This document shows, in pieces, positions 30,920-33,451 of a stretch of DNA of 33,451 nt; the stretch's first letter is position 1; each line of letters opens with the position of its first letter. Origin of the DNA: an uncultured Mucilaginibacter sp. Its GTDB lineage: Bacteria > Bacteroidota > Bacteroidia > Sphingobacteriales > Sphingobacteriaceae. Below the pieces are notes generated by a model. The model worked only from the letters and a program-made list of their open reading frames with translations. It ran no database searches and was not told the DNA's origin. A program made the position numbers and the translations under genes. Location: positions 1 through 33,451 of the forward strand of contig CAIPDP010000086.1 in the NCBI GenBank assembly GCA_903863845.1, given 5' to 3'.

Positions 30920-31423
30920 TTATAAACCTGTAATAGTGATGCTATTATCGGCTTTTGAAGCTTTTGAATTATTGTCGGTAACCAGCGGGTTTTTCTTTTC
31001 GATATCATCAAGGAAATCGTACAATTTGCCTTTATAGTTTTCAACCGTTATGCTTTGATCTGTATCATCGCACACATAATCAACGTTTGAGGCATTTACC
31101 CCAGGGCAGGATTTTACAATGTCAACCAATTGTTTGATCTTGGCTCGTGTAATACCGGGCACTTTTATTACCACATTGCCAACGGGTTTCTTTTTGGCGC
31201 CAAACAATCCTCCTACCTGGTCGGCGAGGGCCTTGGTTTGGGTTGCCGTATTACCAACAGTACCAACAGCATTGCTGGCCGTTGCGCTTGCATTGTTTAC
31301 GCTGTTGTTGACGCTATTAACAGAGTTATTTGCTTTGTTAATGGTATTGTCAACCTTATTCTGTGCCTGCACTGCCAGTGTAAACAGGAACATTGAAAAT
31401 GATAGTGTGATTAGTGATTTCAT
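30920..31423 (-). CDS. Secreted protein with heptad Asn/Ser/Val repeats and a small alpha/beta domain
   Basis: A 167-residue exported protein (signal peptide MKSLITLSFSMFLFTLAVQAQ). Residues ~22-70 run in seven-residue steps, with hydrophobic V or A recurring (NTINKAN, NSVNSVN, NSVNNAS, ATASNAV, GTVGNTA). This pattern suits an extended coiled coil or a filament-like helix. Residues ~80-142 (VGNVVIKVPGITRAKIKQLVDIVKSCPGVNASNVDYVCDD onward) look like a beta-alpha-beta-beta fold of HMA type but lack the metal-binding CxxC; two single cysteines are present. The end is polar and Asn/Ser/Lys-rich. Function unknown. A TATATTTG box lies 58 bases upstream. Confidence 0.75.
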   Translation of the reverse strand: MKSLITLSFSMFLFTLAVQAQNKVDNTINKANNSVNSVNNSVNNASATASNAVGTVGNTATQTKALADQVGGLFGAKKKPVGNVVIKVPGITRAKIKQLVDIVKSCPGVNASNVDYVCDDTDQSITVENYKGKLYDFLDDIEKKNPLVTDNNSKASKADNSITITGL

Positions 31424-31734
31424 TTTTTGTTTGAGCTTAGGAGTTAATTTTCATATGATAACTAAAAGGCAAACGGTGTACCAAATATATAATAATTTTT
31501 AACCTATTGAAATAGAATAGGTTACAAAGTTTAATTTAACTTGGAGTTATTTTTTTAGCAAAATTCAAATATTAGGTTAATCGGCAATTATCATTTTATC
31601 GAAATAGTTGATTAAATGACAATAAACATACGCTTTATAAAAAAATCCGTAAAAACAATGCCCGGGCTTGTTCCCTGAATTGGGTACAATTATCCTCATC
31701 ACCGTGTTGATTATATTGCACAATCCTTTGAATT
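31424..31734. other. Gene-free AT-rich region
   Basis: This 311-base stretch lies between two minus-strand genes. It holds the putative promoter and inverted repeat described separately near 31482-31524. I see no RNA gene and no convincing coding frame. On the minus strand a ~37-codon open frame starts beside the dehydrogenase stop (reading QRIVQYNQHGDED to FLRIFL) but has no start codon or neighbouring signals. Confidence 0.6.
31482..31524 (-). promoter_or_regulatory. -7 box TATATTTG with an upstream 9-bp inverted repeat
   Basis: On the minus strand TATATTTG (31489-31482) matches TAnnTTTG exactly. The inverted repeat TAACCTATT-N7-AATAGGTTA (31500-31524) lies 10 bases farther upstream and covers the place where the -33 element would be; no -33 TTG is seen. 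This would suit an activator site or operator for the secreted heptad protein gene at 31423. Confidence 0.4.
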
Positions 31735-32748
31735 TCAGATTGAAACCATCGCCTTTATAATGTTACTCGCTGGGTTGAGCCAGCTGGAGAAATTATTTTG
31801 CACCTCATCAAAGCCCACGCGATGTGTAATATAGGTTAAAGGGTTAACCTGTCCTTTCAAAAGCGCGTCAATAACCTTGTCGAAATCTGCTCTTGTTGCA
31901 TTACGGCTACTCATCAATGTGGCTTCCCGTTTATGAAATTCGGGATGGCTGAAACTGATTTCTCCTTTTTGCAAGCCTATGAGTACGTAACGTCCGCCAT
32001 GGGCCAGGTATTGAAAGGCCTGGTTGATAGCTGGCCTGTTTCCGGTAGCGTCAAAAACAACACCCGGCATGTCGCCGCAGGTGATCTCCAGCAATTGTTC
32101 AATAGTTTTCCCTTCGCTGGTATTTATAGTATGTTCAACATTAAAATGACTACGGCAAAATTGTAACCTCGAATCATTGATATCTGCTACAATTACTTTT
32201 GCACCTGCTAATCTGGCAAATTCAATGGTCCCAAGGCCGATAGGACCTGCACCAACGATCAATACGTATTCACCTTCAGCAATTTGCGCCCGGCGAATGC
32301 CATGGGCGCCGATAGCCAATGGCTCAACCAAAGCGAGTGCTTCAAATCCAAGACCCCTATTGGGCACTAAGGACGAAATGGGGACGGATAAATATTCAAC
32401 CATGCCGCCGTCAATGTGTACGCCGCAAACCTTAAGCTGAACACAGCAGTTGGGTTTACCCGAACGACAAGCTATACATTGACTACAATTGAAGTAGGGA
32501 ATAATCGTAACCGCATCTCCACGGTTAAAGTTTGAATTGTCGTCGATATCGACAATTTCAGCTGCAAGTTCGTGGCCCAAAATGCGTGGATATTCAAAAT
32601 AAGGCTGAGTGCCCTCAAAGGCATGCAGGTCGGTGCCGCAAATGCCAATGTTTTTGATACGTAGAATTGCATTCCCAGGAATCAAAACCGGGTCGGGGGC
32701 CGGGTAGTATTCAAACGAACCCGGTTGGGTACATACCAGGGTTTTCAT
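31735..32748 (-). CDS. Zinc-dependent medium-chain alcohol dehydrogenase (fucose-linked)
   Basis: A 337-residue cytoplasmic NAD(P)-dependent dehydrogenase. Catalytic zinc ligands are C37 in GICGTD, H59-E60 in GHE, and E142 in VEPLAIG. The structural zinc is held by C88, C91, C94 and C102. The nucleotide fold shows VGAGPIGLG (165-173) with D189 at the end of the next strand, which favours NAD. The group is close to threonine, sorbitol and galactitol-phosphate dehydrogenases. Its ATG is one base after the stop of an alpha-L-fucosidase gene, so oxidation of L-fucose or a fucose-derived sugar acid is the best guess. Confidence 0.88.
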   Translation of the reverse strand: MKTLVCTQPGSFEYYPAPDPVLIPGNAILRIKNIGICGTDLHAFEGTQPYFEYPRILGHELAAEIVDIDDNSNFNRGDAVTIIPYFNCSQCIACRSGKPNCCVQLKVCGVHIDGGMVEYLSVPISSLVPNRGLGFEALALVEPLAIGAHGIRRAQIAEGEYVLIVGAGPIGLGTIEFARLAGAKVIVADINDSRLQFCRSHFNVEHTINTSEGKTIEQLLEITCGDMPGVVFDATGNRPAINQAFQYLAHGGRYVLIGLQKGEISFSHPEFHKREATLMSSRNATRADFDKVIDALLKGQVNPLTYITHRVGFDEVQNNFSSWLNPASNIIKAMVSI

Positions 32749-32749
32749 A

Positions 32750-33451
32750 TCAGGTCAGATCAGTTCCGCTTAATTTTAGCGCATAAGCATGGTCGCAAGG
32801 TTTTTGGGCGGGTAAACTTACTTTTAAGCCTTCCGCGTCCTGCGAAAATTCAACTTTGCCATGGCCCAGAAGTTCAATATTTTCAATTTTGCCGATTTTT
32901 TGCGGACTACCTGATGCAAGAGGTTTTATGATCACTTGCCCTTCCTGCGGCCAACCCATAAAAAAGGTATAAAGCGTCTTTCCTTTGGTTGTAAAGCGGA
33001 TATCATTATAGGTAAGATATTCCCTTTTATTCTCGTTGAAAGAGGTGCCGGTAGGGACTTTCGTTGCCGGACTTTCGCCATAGATCTTCCAGGGACGGGT
33101 TGCATGAATAGCTTCACTGTTAACCGCCATCCATTTGGTAATACCATCCAAAGTTTTCAGTTCGTCATCGTCGGGCATTCCGCTGGCGGGCAATGGGAAA
33201 TTCAGCATCAGATTGCCATTTCTGCTAACGATATCCGCCAAAAGATCCACAACCGTTTTGGCCGACTTATAATGACCGATCATTTTCCGGTTGTAATGCC
33301 AGTCGCCAATACAAGTATCCGTTTGCCACGGCCGCGGCCAGATCGTATCTACTACGCCGCGCTCAACGTCAAACACACAGGTTCCCACTTGTGAATCTTC
33401 CGCGCGTTTGCTGGTGTAGACCGATTGGGTGATACCCTCATGTTTTGTGGC
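32750..33451 (-). CDS. GH29 alpha-L-fucosidase, C-terminal part (cut by window edge)
   Basis: The frame is open to the last base of the window, giving 233 C-terminal residues; an apparent GTG start at 33388 is internal. The sequence GVVDTIWPRPWQTDTCIGDWHYN, then SRNGNLMLNFPLPASGMPDDDELKTLDGITKWMAVNSEAI and TRPWKIYGE are typical of the end of the GH29 catalytic barrel. A C-terminal beta-sandwich follows (YNDIRFTTKGKTLYTFFMGWP), which is usual for the family. The nucleophile and signal peptide should lie outside the window. The enzyme removes alpha-L-fucose from glycans, probably outside the cytoplasm. The dehydrogenase gene follows at once, so both are likely one transcript. Confidence 0.92.
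   Translation of the reverse strand, partial: ATKHEGITQSVYTSKRAEDSQVGTCVFDVERGVVDTIWPRPWQTDTCIGDWHYNRKMIGHYKSAKTVVDLLADIVSRNGNLMLNFPLPASGMPDDDELKTLDGITKWMAVNSEAIHATRPWKIYGESPATKVPTGTSFNENKREYLTYNDIRFTTKGKTLYTFFMGWPQEGQVIIKPLASGSPQKIGKIENIELLGHGKVEFSQDAEGLKVSLPAQKPCDHAYALKLSGTDLT

Noticed and set aside
31630..31735. Minus-strand ~37-codon open frame after the dehydrogenase
   Set aside because: It lacks a start codon and any family resemblance; could be a remnant, but the evidence is too thin.
32936..33394. Plus-strand 152-residue open frame
   Set aside because: Antisense to the GH29 fucosidase; no domain or start signals.

Overview
The window reads as chromosomal DNA of a Bacteroidota bacterium, most likely a Sphingobacteriaceae member close to Mucilaginibacter or Pedobacter. 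The pointers are TAnnTTTG promoter elements, weak Shine-Dalgarno sequences, many secreted proteins whose signal peptide ends in A-Q, a protein joining an HU-like CCDC81 domain to a SPOR domain, and several families of short dispersed intergenic repeats. I see no rRNA, tRNA, CRISPR array, transposase or phage gene. This assignment is inference from gene content; no search was run.

Layout. 1-480: an array of about 51-bp palindromic repeats with two inverted copies. 480-4373 (minus): an overlapping operon guaA, a periplasmic-binding-type lipoprotein, and an RsmB/NOP-type RNA methyltransferase. 4424-5252: short tandem repeats and a DUF1801 gene broken by a stop codon. 5258-9046 (minus): secreted TPR-like protein, AraC/Ogt-type alkyl-DNA repair protein, PHB-depolymerase-type esterase, GNAT acetyltransferase behind a Fur-box-like palindrome, and a two-CBS protein. 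9167-12586 (plus): secreted alpha/beta hydrolase, BamA/TamA-like barrel, two paralogous mini zinc-ribbon proteins, and a stand-alone response regulator. 12591-14951 (minus): a DUF2252 protein and a DUF922 HExxH putative protease.

15127-24657 (plus) is the most interesting part. It holds a 1039-aa TPR protein, a plug-less TonB-receptor-like barrel, a membrane protein with an HU-like domain and a SPOR domain, ExbB/TolQ, ExbD/TolR, a TonB/TolA-like transducer and folC. Spacing is tight, with two ATGA overlaps. The parts resemble a Tol-Pal or TonB machine: a proton-driven motor, a periplasmic linker, an outer-membrane barrel, a CpoB-like TPR protein and a peptidoglycan-binding SPOR domain. I infer an envelope-spanning machine that may act at the division site and may also contact the nucleoid.

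24782-30866 (mostly plus): aldo/keto reductase, Gfo/Idh/MocA oxidoreductase, a small secreted protein, a nucleoside phosphorylase, an AI-2E/PerM-type transporter, a small membrane protein (minus) and a secreted class II cyclic-nucleotide phosphodiesterase. 30920-33451 (minus): a secreted protein with heptad-like repeats, then a zinc alcohol dehydrogenase directly downstream of a GH29 alpha-L-fucosidase cut by the window edge. That pair suggests fucose release and use.

A recurring theme is that short dispersed repeats sit exactly at gene borders, where they supply stop codons or lie across possible starts. In folC, repeat-like sequence lies in frame inside the gene.
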